DNA of 64,000 bases from Rutidosis leptorrhynchoides (taxonomy: Eukaryota > Streptophyta > Magnoliopsida > Asterales > Asteraceae): assembly GCF_046630445.1 (NCBI RefSeq), contig NC_092339.1, positions 74,593,501 through 74,657,500 of the forward strand, given 5' to 3'. Below, in pieces: positions 21,962 to 35,493 of this stretch. The notes below the pieces were generated by a model. The model searched no databases. It saw only the letters and a list, made by a program, of their open reading frames with translations, and was not told where the DNA came from. A program made the translations under genes and the position numbers. Position 1 is the stretch's first letter. The number at the start of each line of letters is the position of its first letter.

Positions 21962-24900
21962 TGAAATGTCCCGTTCTTATTGATTAAAAACGTTCCATAT
22001 TAATTGATTTCGTTGCGAGGTTTTGACCTCTATATGAGACGTTTTTCAAAGACTGCATTCATTTTTAAAACAAACCATAACCTTTATTTCATAAATAAAG
22101 GTTTAAAAGCTTTACGTAGATTATCAAATAATGATAATCTAAAATATTCTGTTTACACACGACCATTACATAATGGTTTACAATACAAATATGTTACATC
22201 GAAATCAGTTTCTTGAATGCAGTTTTTACACAATATCATACAAACATGGACTCCAAATCTTGTCCTTATTTTAGTATGCAACAGCGGAAACTCTTAATAT
22301 TCACCTGAGAATAAACATGCTTTAAACGTCAACAAAAATGTTGGTGAGTTATAGGTTTAACCTATATATATCAAATCGTAACAATAGACCACAAGATTTC
22401 ATATTTCAATACACATCCCATACATAGAGATAAAAATCATTCATATGGTGAACACCTGGTAACCGACATTAACAAGATGCATATATAAGAATATCCCCAT
22501 CATTCCGGGACACCCTTCGGATATGATATAAATTTCGAAGTACTAAAGCATCCGGTACTTTGGATGGGGTTTGTTAGGCCCAATAGATCTATCTTTAGGA
22601 TTCGCGTCAATTAGGGTGTCTGTTCCCTAATTCTTAGATTACCAGACTTAATAAAAAGGGGCATATTCGATTTCGATAATTCAACCATAGAATGTAGTTT
22701 CACGTACTTGTGTCTATTTTGTAAATCATTTATAAAACCTGCATGTATTCTCATCCCAAAAATATTAGATTTTAAAAGTGGGACTATAACTCACTTTCAC
22801 AGATTTTTACTTCGTCGGGAAGTAAGACTTGGCCACTGGTTGATTCACGAACCTATAACAATATATACATATATATCAAAGTATGTTCAAAATATATTTA
22901 CAACACTTTTAATATATTTTGATGTTTTAAGTTTATTAAGTCAGCTGTCCTCGTTAGTAACCTACAACTAGTTGTCCACAGTTAGATGTACAGAAATAAA
23001 TCGATAAATATTATCTTGAATCAATCCACGACCTAGTGTATACGTATCTCAGTATTGATCACAACTCAAACTATATATATTTTGGAATCAACCTCAACCC
23101 TGTATAGCTAACTCCAACATTCACATATAGAGTGTCTATGGTTGTTCCGAAATATATATAGATGTGTCGACATGATAGGTCGAAACATTGTATACGTGTC
23201 TATGGTATCTCAAGATTACATAATATACAATACAAGTTGATTAAGTTATGGTTGGAATAGATTTGTTACCAATTTTCACGTAGCTAAAATGAGAAAAATT
23301 ATCCAATCTTGTTTTACCCATAACTTCTTCATTTTAAATCCGTTTTGAGTGAAACAAATTGCTATGGTTTCATATTGAACTCTATTTTATGAATCTAAAC
23401 AGAAAAGTATAGGTTTATAGTCGGAAAAATAAGTTACAAGTCGTTTTTGTAAAGGTAGTCATTTCAGTTGAAAGAACGACGTCTAGATGACCATTTTAGA
23501 AAACATACTTCCACTTTGAGTTTAATCATAATTTTTGGATATAGTTTAATGTTCATAATAAAAATCATTTTCTCAGAATAACAACTTTAAAATCAAAGTT
23601 TATCATAGTTTTTAATTAACTAACCCAAAACAGCCCGCGGTGTTACTACGACGGCGTAAATCCGGTTTTACGGTGTTTTTCGTGTTTCCAGGTTTTAAAT
23701 CATTAAATTAGCATATCATATAGATATAGAACATGTGTTTAGTTGATTTTAAAAGTCAAGTTAGAAGGATTAACTTTTTTTGCGAACAAGTTTAGAATTA
23801 ACTAAACTATGTTCTAGTGATTACAAGTTTAAACCTTCGAATAAGATAGCTTTATATGTATGAATCGAATGATGTTATGAACATCATTACTACCTTAAGT
23901 TCCTTGGATAAACCTACTGGAAAAGAGAAAAATGGATCTAGCTTCAATGGATCCTTGGATGGCTCAAAGTTCTTGAAGCAGAATCATGACACGAAAACAA
24001 GTTCAAGTAAGATCATCACTTGAAATAAGATTGTTATAGTTATAGAAATTGAACCAAAGTTTGAATATGATTATTACCTTGTATTAGAATGATAACCTAC
24101 TGTAAGAAACAAAGATTTCTTGAGGTTGGATGATCACCTTACAAGATTGGAAGTGAGCTAGCAAACTTGAAAGTATTCTTGATTTTATGAAACTAGAACT
24201 TTTGGAATTTATGAAGAACACTTAGAACTTGAAGATAGAACTTGAGAGAGATCAATTAGATGAAGAAAATTGAAGAATGAACGTGTTTGTAGGTGTTTTT
24301 GGTCGTTGGTGTATGGATTAGATATAAAGGATATGTAATTTTATTTTCATGTAAATAAGTCATGAATGATTACTCATATTTTTGTAATTTTATGAGATAT
24401 TTCATGCTAGTTGCCAAATGATGGTTCCCAAATGTGTTAGGTGACTCACATGGGCTGCTAAGAGCTGATCATTGGAGTGTATATACCAATAGTACATACA
24501 TCTAAAAGCTGTGTATTGTACGAGTACGAATACGGGTGCATACGAGTAGAATTGTTGATGAAACTGAACGAGGATGTAATTGTAAGCATTTTTGTTAAGT
24601 AGAAGTATTTTGATAAGTGTATTGAAGTCTTTCAAAAGTGTATAACTACATATTAAAACACTACATGTATATACATTTTAACTGAGTCGTTAAGTCATCG
24701 TTAGTCGTTACATGTAAGTGTTGTTTTGAAACCTTTAGGTTAACGATCTTGTTAAATGTTGTTAACCCAATGTTTATAATATCAAATAAGATTTTAAATT
24801 ATTATATTATCATGATATTATCATGTATGAATATCTCTTAATATGATATATATATATACATTAAATGTCTTTACAATGATAATCGTTACATATATGTCTC

Positions 24901-25213
24901 GTTTAAAAATCATTAAGTTAGTAGTCTTGTTTTTACATATGTAGTTCATTGTTAATATACTTAATGATATGTTTACTTATCATAGTATCATGTTAACTAT
25001 ATATATATCCATATATATGTCATCATATAGTTTTTACAAGTTTTAACGTTCGTGAATCACCGGTCAACTTGGGTGGTCAATTGTCTATATGAAACATATT
25101 TCAATTAATCAAGTCTTAACAAGTTTGATTGCTTAACATGTTGGAAACATTTAATCATGTAAATATCAATCTCAATTAATATATATAAACATGGAAAAGT
25201 TCGGGTCACTACA
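21962..25213 (-). repeat. 3' LTR of element B (3252 bp)
   Basis: TGTAGTGACCC to GGGACATTTCA on the - strand. It is nearly identical to 31801-35051. One U3 tandem unit is missing compared with A and C. The three-hairpin group is at about 22080-22180. Confidence 0.94.
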
Positions 25214-25229
25214 GTACATACCCGTTAAA
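25214..25229 (-). other. Terminal tract before 3' LTR of B
   Basis: Reverse complement of TTTAACGGGTATGTAC, one base different from A (TATG for TAGG), directly next to the LTR. Confidence 0.55.
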
Positions 25230-25248
25230 TAAATTTCGTCCCGAAATT

Positions 25249-28200
25249 TTAAGCTGTTGAAGGTGTTGACAAATCTTCTGGAAATAGATGCGGGTATTTC
25301 TTCTTCATCTGATCTTCACGCTCCCAGGTGAACTCGAGTCCTCTATGAGCATTCCATCGAACCTTAACAATTGGTATCTTGTTTTGCTTAAGTCTTTTAA
25401 CCTCACGATCCATTATTTCGACGGGTTCTTCGATGAATTGAAGTTTTTCGTTGATTTGGATTTCATCTAACAGAATAGTGAGATCTTCTTTAGCAAAACA
25501 TTTCTTTAAATTCGAGACGTGGAAAGTGTTATGTACAGCTGCGAGTTGTTGAGGTAACTCTAGTCGGTAAGCTACTGGTCCGATACGATCAATAATCTTG
25601 AATGGTCCAATATACCTTGGATTTAATTTCCCTCGTTTACCAAATCGAACAACGCCTTTCCAAGGTGCAACTTTAAGCATGACCATCTCTCCAATTTCAA
25701 ATTCTATATCTTTTCTTTTAATGTCAGCGTAGCTCTTTTGTCGACTTTGGGCGGTTTTCAACCGTTGTTGAATTTGGATGATCTTCTCGGTAGTTTCTTG
25801 TATAATCTCCGGACCCGTAATCTGTCTATCCCCCACTTCACTCCAACAAATCGGAGACCTGCACTTTCTACCATAAAGTGCTTCAAACGGCGCCATCTCA
25901 ATGCTTGAATGGTAGCTGTTGTTGTAGGAAAATTCTGCTAACGGTAGATGTCGATCCCAACTGTTTCCGAAATCAATAACACATGCTCGAAGCATGTCTT
26001 CAAGCGTTTGTATCGTCCTTTCGCTCTGCCCATCAGTTTGTGGATGATAGGCAGTACTCATGTCTAGACGAGTTCCTAATGCTTGCTGTAATGTCTGCCA
26101 GAATCTTGAAATAAATCTGCCATCCCTATCAGAGATAATAGAGATTGGTATTCCATGTCTGGAGATGACTTCCTTCAAATACATTCGTGCTAACTTCTCC
26201 ATCTTGTCATCTTCTCTTATTGGCAAGAAGTGTGCTGATTTGGTGAGACGGTCAACTATTACCCAAATAGTATCAAAACCACTTGCAGTCCTTGGCAATT
26301 TAGTGATGAAATCCATGGTAATGTTTTCCCATTTCCATTCCGGGATTTCGGGTTGTTAAAGTAGACCTGATGGTTTCTGATGCTCAGCTTTGACCTTAGA
26401 ACACGTCAAACATTCTCCTACGTATTTAGCAACATCGGCTTTCATACCCGGCCACCAAAAATATTTCTTGAGATCCTTGTACATCTTCCCCGTTCCAGGA
26501 TGTATTGAGTATCTGGTTTTATGAGCTTCTCTAAGTACCATTTCTCTCATATCTCCAAATTGTGGTACCCAAATCCTTTCAGCCCTATACCGGGTTCCGT
26601 CTTCCCGAATATTAAGATGCTTCTCCGATCCTTTGGGTATTTCATCCTTTAAATTTCCCTCTTTTAAAACTCCTTGTTGCGCCTCCTTTATTTGAGTAGT
26701 AATGTTATTATGAATCATTATATTCATAGATTTTACTCGAATGGGTTCTCTGTCCTTCCTGCTCAAGGCATCGGCTACCACATTTGCCTTCCCCGGGTGG
26801 TAACGAATCTCAAAGTCGTAATCATTCAATAATTCAATCCACCTACGCTGCCTCATATTCAGTTGTTTCTGATTAAATATGTGTTGAAGACTTTTGTGGT
26901 CGGTATATATAATACTTTTGACCCCATATAAGTAGTGCCTCCAAGTCTTTAATGCAAAAACAACCGCGCCTAATTCCAAATCATGCGTCGTATAATTTTG
27001 TTCGTGAATCTTTAATTGTCTAGACGCATAAGCAATCACCTTCGTTCGTTGCATTAATACACAACCGAGACCTTGCTTTGATGCATCACAATAAATCACA
27101 AAATCATCATTCCCTTCAGGCAATGACAATATAGGTGCCGTAGTTAGCTTTTTCTTCAATAACTGAAACGCTTTCTCTTGTTCATCATTCCATTCAAATT
27201 TCTTCCCTTTATGCGTTAATGCAGTCAAGGGTTTTGCTATTCTGGAAAAGTCTTGGATGAACCTTCTGTAGTAACCAGCTAGTCCTAAAAACTGGCGTAT
27301 GTGTTTCGGAGTTTTCGGGGTTTCCCACTTTTCAACAGTTTCTATCTTTGCCGGATCCACCTTAATACCTTCTTTGTTCACTATGTGACCGAGGAATTGA
27401 ACTTCTTCCAACCAAAATGCACACTTTGAAAACTTAGCGTACAATTCTTCCTTCCTCAATACTTCTAACACCTTTCTCAAATGTTCACCGTGTTCTTGGT
27501 CATTCTTTGAGTAAATAAGTATGTCATCAATGAAAACAATGACAAACTTGTCAAGGTATGGTCCACACACTCAGTTCATAAGGTCCATGAACACAGCTGG
27601 TGCATTAGTTAAACCAAACGGCATGATCATAAACTCGTAATGACCGTAACGTGTTCTGAAAGCAGTCTTTGGAATATCATCTTCTTTCACCCGCATTTGA
27701 TGATACCCGGAACGTAAGTCAATCTTTGAATAAACAGACGAGCCTTGTAGTTGATCAAATAAGTCATCGATTCTCGGTAGTGGGTAGCGGTTCTTGATGG
27801 TAAGTTTGTTCAACTCTCGGTAGTCGATACACAACCTGAATGTACCATCTTTCTTCTTGACAAACAAAACAGGAGCTCCCCACGGTGATGTGCTTGGTCG
27901 AATGAAACCACGCTCTAAAAGTTCTTGTAATTGGCTTTGTAGTTCTTTCATCTCGCTGGGTGCGAATCTGTAAGGAGCACGAGCTATTGGTGCAGCTCCT
28001 GGTACAAGATCTATTTGAAATTCAACGGATCGATGTGGGGGTAATCCCGGTAATTCTTTCGGAAATACATCAAGAAATTCTTTTGCGACGGGAACATCAT
28101 TGATGCTCTTTTCTTCAGTTTGTACATTCTCGACGTGTGCTAGAACAGCATAGCAACCTTTTCTTATTAGTTTTTGTGCCTTCAAATTACTAATAAGATG

Positions 28201-29814
28201 TAGCTTCGTGTTGCCCTTTTCTCCGTACACCATTAAGGGTTTTCCTTTTTCTCGTATAATGCGAATTGCATTTTTGTAACAAACGATCTCCGCTTTCACT
28301 TCTTTCAACCAGTCCATACCGATTATCACATCAAAACTCCCTAACTCTACTGGTATCAAATCAATCTTAAATGTTTCGCTAACCAGTTTAATTTCTCGAT
28401 TCCGACATATATTATCTGCTGAAATTAATTTACCATTTGCTAATTCGAGTAAAAATTTACTATCCAAAGGCGTCAATGGACAACTTAATTTAGCACAAAA
28501 ATCTCTACTCATATAGCTTCTATCCGCACCCGAATCAAATAAAACGTAAGCAGATTTATTGTCAATAAGAAACGTACCCGTAACAAGCTCCGGGTCTTCC
28601 TGTGCCTCTGCCGCATTAATATTGAAAACTCTTCCACGGCCTTGTCCATTCGTGTTCTCCTGGTTCGGGCAATTTCTAATAATGTGGCCCGGTTTTCCAC
28701 ATTTATAACAAACTACATTGGCATAACTTGCTCCGACACTACTTGCTCAGCCATTACTCGTTCCGACACCATTTGTTCCTTTCGTTCTATTAACCCCTGA
28801 TCCGTAGACCTCACACTTCGCCGCGCTATGACCATTTCTTTTACACTTGTTGCAAAATTTGGTGCATAACCCCGAGTGATTCTTTTCACACCTTTGGCAT
28901 AGCTGCTTCTGATTGTTGTTGTTGTTGCGGTTATTATTGTTGTTGGGATGATTGTTGTAGTTGCTGTTGTTGTTGTTGTTGGGCCGTTTGTTGTAGTTAC
29001 GATTGATGTTGCGATTGTTGGGATAATTGTTGCGATTATTGTTGTAATTGCTGTTGTTGTTGTATTGGTGATTCTTATCACCGTTTTCCTCCCACTTTCT
29101 TTTGACTTGCTTCACATTGGCCTCTTCAGCAGTCTGTTCTTTAATTCTTTCTTCAATTTGGTTCACGAGTTTGTGAGCCATTCTACATGCCTGTTGTATG
29201 GAGGCGGGCTCGTGTGAACTTATATCTTCTTGGATTCTTTCCGGTAATCCTTTCACAAACGCGTCGATCTTCTCTTCCTCATCTTCGAATGCTCCCGGAC
29301 ACAATAGGCACAATTCTGTGAATCGTCTTTCGTACGTGGTAATATCAAATCCTTGGGTTCGTAACCCTCTAAGTTCTGTCTTGAGCTTATTGACCTCGGT
29401 TCTGGGACGGTACTTCTCGTTCATCAAGTGCCTGAATGCTGACCACGGTAGTGCGTACGCATCGTCTTGTCCCACTTGCTCTAGATAGGTATTCCACCAT
29501 GTTAACGCAGAACCTGTGAAGGTATGCGTAGCGTACTTTACTTTGTCCTCTTCAGTACACTTACTTATGGCAAACACCGATTCGACCTTCTCGGTCCACC
29601 ATTTCAATCCGATCGGTCCTTCGGTTCCATCAAATTCCAAAGGTTTGCAGGCAGTGAATTCTTTGTAGGTGCATCCTACACGATTTCCTGTACTGCTAGA
29701 TCCAAGGTTATTGTTGGTATGTAGCACAGCCTGTACTGCGGCTATGTTTGAAGCTAGAAAAGTACGGAATTCCTCTTCATTCATATTCACGGTGTGTCGA
29801 GTAGTCGGTGCCAT
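25249..29814 (-). pseudogene. gag-pol: gag-pol of element B, full length with three nonsense codons
   Basis: One continuous phase of about 1522 codons from [10 protein letters not shown] (29814) to the stop at 25249. Domains in order: gag capsid; a short poly-Asn linker (28915-29060); three zinc knuckles; protease DSGAD (about 28530); RT with YRELNK and FIDD; complete RNase H ([23 protein letters not shown]); integrase zinc finger and DD35E core; GPF; chromodomain to PHLFPE. Stops: GGA to TGA near 28748 between zinc knuckles, CGA to TGA at 27568-27570 in RT just before the FIDD region, and CAA to TAA at 26356-26358 in integrase. There are no frameshifts, so this copy best shows the domain order of the family. 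Gag and pol share one frame, with no visible shift signal. Confidence 0.93.
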
Positions 29815-29946
29815 TTCCTTCAAAATAGTTAAATGGAACAAGTTAATCATACAGAATATTAAGAGTAGTTAATAGTATTTCGTAGCATAATATGAACTCA
29901 TTTATAAAAGCTTTTTCTTCATATTAGCGTTTTATAAGTTTAAATT

Positions 29947-29966
29947 CGGGTAGTACCTACCCGTTA
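29947..29966 (-). promoter_or_regulatory. Pre-gag palindrome with terminal-tract copy, element B
   Basis: The reverse complement reads TTAACGGGTAGGTACTACCCG, as in A at 2931-2951, about 130 bases before the gag start. Confidence 0.5.
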
Positions 29967-30155
29967 AGTTCATACTTAGTAGCTAATATACAATTCAACT
30001 ACTACAATTCTATATGAAAAACTGATTATAATAATATTTCGCGTTCAAACTTTTATACAATATTTTACAAACTTACAATACCGCTTATTTTACATAAAGC
30101 ATGAAATATAGCACACAATAACTTTGATACAAGATAGTTGTGAAGATAATTCTAG

Positions 30156-30839
30156 CTAGTACAAAAGTCGTTCAGCAAAGGCAATAAAGACACGTAATTC
30201 ATACGTTCAGAAACAAGTCATGCATTCTGGTTTTACTAGGACTACTTCCCATCCTTGGTCTTGTGCAACATAACCGTTATGGCCGTTGATAAGACAGCGT
30301 GTTGTAACGTCGTCAAAGGGACGAGGGTTACGTAATGTCCAACAGTCCCGTAATAATCTAAAAACCTCATTTCTTACCCCAATTACCGACTCCGTCACTT
30401 GTGGAAACATTTTGTTTAATAGTTGTAGCCCGATGTTCTTGTTCTCACTTTGGTGAGAAGCGAACATTACTAATCCGTAAGCATAACATGCTTCTTTATG
30501 TTGCATGTTAGCCGCTTTTTCTAAATCACGAAGTCCAATATTAGGATATATTGAGTCAAAATAATTTCTTAACCCGTTGCGTAAAATAGCATTTGGGTTC
30601 CCCGCAATATATGCGTCAAAGTAAACACATCGTAACTTATGGGTTTCCCAATGTGATATCCCCCATCTTTCAAACGAAAGTCTCTTATAAACCAAGACAT
30701 TCTTGGAACGTTCTTCGAATGTCTTACAAACTGATCTCGCCTTAAATAGTTGTGCCGAGGAATTCTGGCCGACTCTAGACAAGATTTCATCAATCATGTC
30801 TCCGGGTAGGTCTCTTAAAATATTGGGTTGTCTATCCAT
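30156..30839 (-). pseudogene. F-box protein carried by element B, late nonsense codon
   Basis: Same 684-base gene as in A (2059-2742). TGG to TGA after MTCF removes the last 16 residues, leaving 210. The F-box (LRDLPGDMIDEILSRVG) and the GNPNAIL/YAYGL repeat-like part are intact, so the product might still fold and bind SKP1. It may therefore be a working variant rather than a dead gene; the lost tail is of unknown importance. Confidence 0.75.
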
Positions 30840-30976
30840 TTTGTGTTTTTAAACTGTAAAATAGACAAGAGTTAGATTCATAAAAAAAATACTTATTAAT
30901 ACAAGCAATTTTTACATATATCATAAAGCATAAGAACACTATATTACATATATTACACCACACGAATACAACTATC

Positions 30977-31591
30977 TTATTCCGACTCGCTCGTTTCTTC
31001 TTCTTCGGTTTTGGTTCGTTTTGCCAAGTTTCTAGGGATATATGATGTTCCCCTAATACGAGCCATCGTTGTCCACATTGGTTTAGAAAAACCTGGTGGT
31101 TTAGAGGTTCCCGGGTCATTGTTACAACTTAAGGACTTCGGGCGTTGACGATACATATAAAGTTCATCGGGGTTGGAATTAGATTTCTCTATTTTTATGC
31201 CCTTTCCCTTATTATTTTCTTTTGCCTTTTTAAATTCAGTTGGGGTAATTTCTATAACATCATCGGAATTCTCGTCGGAATCCGATTCATCGGAGAATTG
31301 GTAATCCTCCCAATATTTTGCTTCCTTGGCGGAAACACCATTGACCATAATTAACCTTGGTCGGTTGGTTGAGGATTTTCTTTTACTTAACCGTTTTATT
31401 ATTTCCCCCACCGGTTCTATTTCTTCATCCGGTTCCGATTCTTCTTCCGGTTCCAATTCTTCTTCCGGTTCCGACTCTTCTTCCGGTTCCTCTTCGGGAA
31501 CTTGTGAATCAGTCCACGAATCATTCCAATTTACATTTGACTCTTCATTATTATTAGGTGAGTCAATGGGACTTGTTCTAGAGGTAGACAT
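30977..31591 (-). CDS. Acidic extra ORF1 of element B (204 aa)
   Basis: Intact frame homologous to A 1318-1917 and C 59367-59966. The Glu/Pro-rich section is organised as repeats of EPEEESEPEEE type and is a few residues longer, and NVNWNDSW replaces NIYW near the start. The basic KRLSKRKSS segment, the SDESDSDENSDD centre and the TEEEETSESE end are the same. Disordered and acidic; function unknown. All three copies are uninterrupted although all gag-pol genes are broken, but 600 bases offer a small target, so this is weak evidence for constraint. Confidence 0.7.
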   Translation of the reverse strand: MSTSRTSPIDSPNNNEESNVNWNDSWTDSQVPEEEPEEESEPEEELEPEEESEPDEEIEPVGEIIKRLSKRKSSTNRPRLIMVNGVSAKEAKYWEDYQFSDESDSDENSDDVIEITPTEFKKAKENNKGKGIKIEKSNSNPDELYMYRQRPKSLSCNNDPGTSKPPGFSKPMWTTMARIRGTSYIPRNLAKRTKTEEEETSESE

Positions 31592-31786
31592 CTATCACAT
31601 AATATCAAACGCGTTAAGAGATTAATATATCACATAATATTCACATGTTAAAAATATATAGTTTCCAACAAAATTTGTTAAGCAATCATTTTTCAAGTAA
31701 ACACGGTCGAAGTCCAGACTCACTAATGCATCCTAACAAACTCGATAAGACACACTAATGAAAAATTCTGGTTCTCTAAGACCAAC

Positions 31787-31798
31787 GCTCTGATACCA
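31787..31798 (-). other. Primer binding site, element B
   Basis: Reverse complement of TGGTATCAGAGC, a perfect tRNA-iMet-type site two bases from the LTR. Confidence 0.9.
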
Positions 31799-31800
31799 AC

Positions 31801-34800
31801 TGAAATGTCCCGTTCTTATTGATTAAAAACGTTCCATATTAATTGATTTCGTTGCGAGGTTTTGACCTCTATATGAGACGTTTTTCAAAGACTGCATTCA
31901 TTTTTAAAACAAACCATAACCTTTATTTCATAAATAAAGGTTTAAAAGCTTTACGTAGATTATCAAATAATGATAATCTAAAATATTCTGTTTACACACG
32001 ACCATTACATAATGGTTTACAATACAAATATGTTACATCGAAATCAGTTTCTTGAATGCAGTTTTTACACAATATCATACAAACATGGACTCCAAATCTT
32101 GTCCTTATTTTAGTATGCAATAGCGGAAACTCTTAATATTCACCTGAGAATAAACATGCTTTAAACGTCAACAAAAATGTTGGTGAGTTATAGGTTTAAC
32201 CTATATATATCAAATCGTAACAATAGACCACAAGATTTCATATTTCAATACACATCCCATACATAGAGATAAAAATCATTCATATGGTGAACACCTGGTA
32301 ACCGACATTAACAAGATGCATATATAAGAATATCCCCATCATTCCGGGACACCCTTCGGATATGATATAAATTTCGAAGTACTAAAGCATCCGGTACTTT
32401 GGATGGGGTTTGTTAGGCCCAATAGATCTATCTTTAGGATTCGCGTCAATTAGGGTGTCTGTTCCCTAATTCTTAGATTACCAGACTTAATAAAAAGGGG
32501 CATATTCGATTTCGATAATTCAACCATAGAATGTAGTTTCACGTACTTGTGTCTATTTTGTAAATCATTTATAAAACCCGCATGTATTCTCATCCCAAAA
32601 ATATTAGATTTTAAAAGTGGGACTATAACTCACTTTCACAGATTTTTACTTCGTCGGGAAGTAAGACTTGGCCACTGGTTGATTCACGAACCTATAACAA
32701 TATATACATATATATCAAAGTATGTTCAAAATATATTTACAACACTTTTAATATATTTTGATGTTTTAAGTTTATTAAGTCAGCTGTCCTCGTTAGTAAC
32801 CTACAACTAGTTGTCCACAGTTAGATGTACAGAAATAAATCGATAAATATTATCTTGAATCAATCCACGACCCAGTGTATACGTATCTCAGTATTGATCA
32901 CAACTCAAACTATATATATTTTGGAATCAACCTCAACCCTGTATAGCTAACTCCAACATTCACATATAGAGTGTCTATGGTTGTTCCGAAATATATATAG
33001 ATGTGTCGACATGATAGGTCGAAACATTGTATACGTGTCTATGGTATCTCAAGATTACATAATATACAATACAAGTTGATTAAGTTATGGTTGGAATAGA
33101 TTTGTTACCAATTTTCACGTAGCTAAAATGAGAAAAATTATCCAATCTTGTTTTACCCATAACTTCTTCATTTTAAATCCGTTTTGAGTGAATCAAATTG
33201 CTATGGTTTCATATTGAACTCTATTTTATGAATCTAAACATAAAAGTATAGGTTTATAGTCGGAAAAATAAGTTACAAGTCGTTTTTGTAAAGGTAGTCA
33301 TTTCAGTCGAAAGAACGACGTCTAGATGACCATTTTAGAAAACATACTTCCACTTTGAGTTTAATCATAATTTTTGGATATAGTTTCATGTTCATAATAA
33401 AAATCATTTTCTCAGAATAACAACTTTAAAATCAAAGTTTATCATAGTTTTTAATTAACTAACCCAAAACAGCCCGCGGTGTTACTACGACGGCGTAAAT
33501 CCGGTTTTACGGTGTTTTTCGTGTTTCCAGGTTTTAAATCATTAAATTAGCATATCATATAGATATAGAACATGTGTTTAGTTGATTTTAAAAGTCAAGT
33601 TAGAAGGATTAACTTTTGTTTGCGAACAAGTTTAGAATTAACTAAACTATGTTCTAGTGATTACAAGTTTAAACCTTCGAATAAGATAGCTTTATATGTA
33701 TGAATCGAATGATGTTATGAACATCATTACTACCTTAAGTTCCTTGGATAAACCTATTGGAAAAGAGAAAAATGGATCTAGCTTCAATGGATCCTTGGAT
33801 GGCTCGAAGTTCTTGAAGCAGAATCATGACACGAAAACAAGTTCAAGTAAGATCATCACTTGAAATAAGATTGTTATAGTTATAGAAATTGAACCAAAGT
33901 TTGAATATGATTATTACCTTGTATTAGAATGATAACCTACTGTAAGAAACAAAGATTTCTTGAGGTTGGATGATCACCTTACAAGATTGGAAGTGAGCTA
34001 GCAAACTTGAAAGTATTCTTGATTTTATGAAACTAGAACTTTTGGAATTTATGAAGAACACTTAGAACTTGAAGATAGAACTTGAGAGAGATCAATTAGA
34101 TGAAGAAAATTGAAGAATGAAAGTGTTTGTAGGTGTTTTTGGTCGTTGGTGTATGGATTAGATATAAAGGATATGTAATTTTGTTTTCATGTAAATAAGT
34201 CATGAATGATTACTCATATTTTTGTAATTTTATGAGATATTTCATGCTAGTTGCCAAATGATGGTTCCCACATGTGTTAGGTGACTCACATGGGCTGCTA
34301 AGAGCTGATCATTGGAGTGTATATACCAATAGTACATACATCTAAAAGCTGTGTATTGTACGAGTACGAATACGGGTGCATACGAGTAGAATTGTTGATG
34401 AAACTGAACGAGGATGTAATTGTAAGCATTTTTGTTAAGTAGAAGTATTTTGATAAGTGTATTGAAGTCTTTCAAAAGTGTATAACTACATATTAAAACA
34501 CTACATGTATATACATTTTAACTGAGTCGTTAAGTCATCGTTAGTCGTTACATGTAAGTGTTGTTTTGAAACCTTTAGGTTAACGATCTTGTTAAATGTT
34601 GTTAACCCAATGTTTATAATATCAAATAAGATTTTAAATTATTATATTATCATGATATTATCATGTATGAATATCTCTTAATATGATATATATACATTAA
34701 ATGTCTTTACAACGATAATCGTTACATATATGTCTCGTTTAAAAATCATTAAGTTAGTAGTCTTGTTTTTACATATGTAGTTCATTGTTAATATACTTAA

Positions 34801-35051
34801 TGATATGTTTACTTATCATAGTATCATGTTAACTATATATATATATCCATATATATGTCATCATATAGTTTTTACAAGTTTTAACGTTCGTGAATCACCG
34901 GTCAACTTGGGTGGTCAATTGTCTATATGAAACATATTTCAATTAATCAAGTCTTAACAAGTTTGATTGCTTAACATGTTGGAAACATTTAATCATGTAA
35001 ATATCAATCTCAATTAATATATATAAACATGGAAAAGTTCGGGTCACTACA
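31801..35051 (-). repeat. 5' LTR of element B (3251 bp)
   Basis: Partner of 21962-25213. Its outer end TGTAGTGACCC abuts the target duplication CTAGA at 35052-35056. No gene inside. Confidence 0.94.
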
Positions 35052-35056
35052 CTAGA

Positions 35057-35493
35057 TGGCTGCCAAGTCGACTTAAAACTACAAGCATTGGTTTGCTTGT
35101 GCGTAATTACTCTCGCATTGGTTTGCTTGAGGAACTCAAAGTATAAAAGCATTGGTTTGTTTTTAGTTGCGTTGCTTACCATACAGCTAAAGTGCACCTC
35201 TAGAACATGACAAAGCAATAACGCAGTAGCTTTTGAGTCTAAATTGTTAAAGGTAAAATTGCTAAACTATTGGTTTATTTTACGCAGTACCTGCGTATGC
35301 GCATGAGTTTTGGTTAACCATGTGATTAGGCATGCGGTGCACTATTTGTTTTGATTCGCGATATATAAACAATTAATACACAACGCATGCACAACATAAT
35401 ATCATATATACAAAATCAAGATATTACATGACATCTGTTTCAAATTGCCTGCCTGTGCACAGGACTTGCGGCGCAAACGAATACAAGCTAACA
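35057..35493 (+). other. Tat element region after pol, second part
   Basis: Continuation of 21680-21961 across element B. It contains three spaced copies of GCATTGGTTTG (35087-35162) and GC-rich TGCGTATGCGCATG motifs like those of the Tat LTR. No gene on the + strand. Confidence 0.6.

Larger units (their letters stand above)
21962..35051 (-). mobile_element. Element B: complete Tekay-like chromovirus with 5-bp target duplication
   Basis: LTR (21962-25213), internal region (25214-31800) and LTR (31801-35051) are bounded by perfect CTAGA repeats at 21957-21961 and 35052-35056. Order on the - strand: LTR, primer site, acidic ORF1, F-box ORF, palindrome, gag-pol, terminal tract, LTR. By hand I find roughly 15-20 differences between the two 3.25-kb LTRs, about 0.5%, so the insertion is young. 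Gag-pol has three nonsense changes, so it is complete in structure but not in coding capacity. Confidence 0.95.

Noticed and set aside
24402..24635. 77-codon sense frame in LTRs (also 34242, 62633)
   Set aside because: Low-complexity wording, lies upstream of or around the likely transcription start, and is broken in the related copy at 52630-52812.
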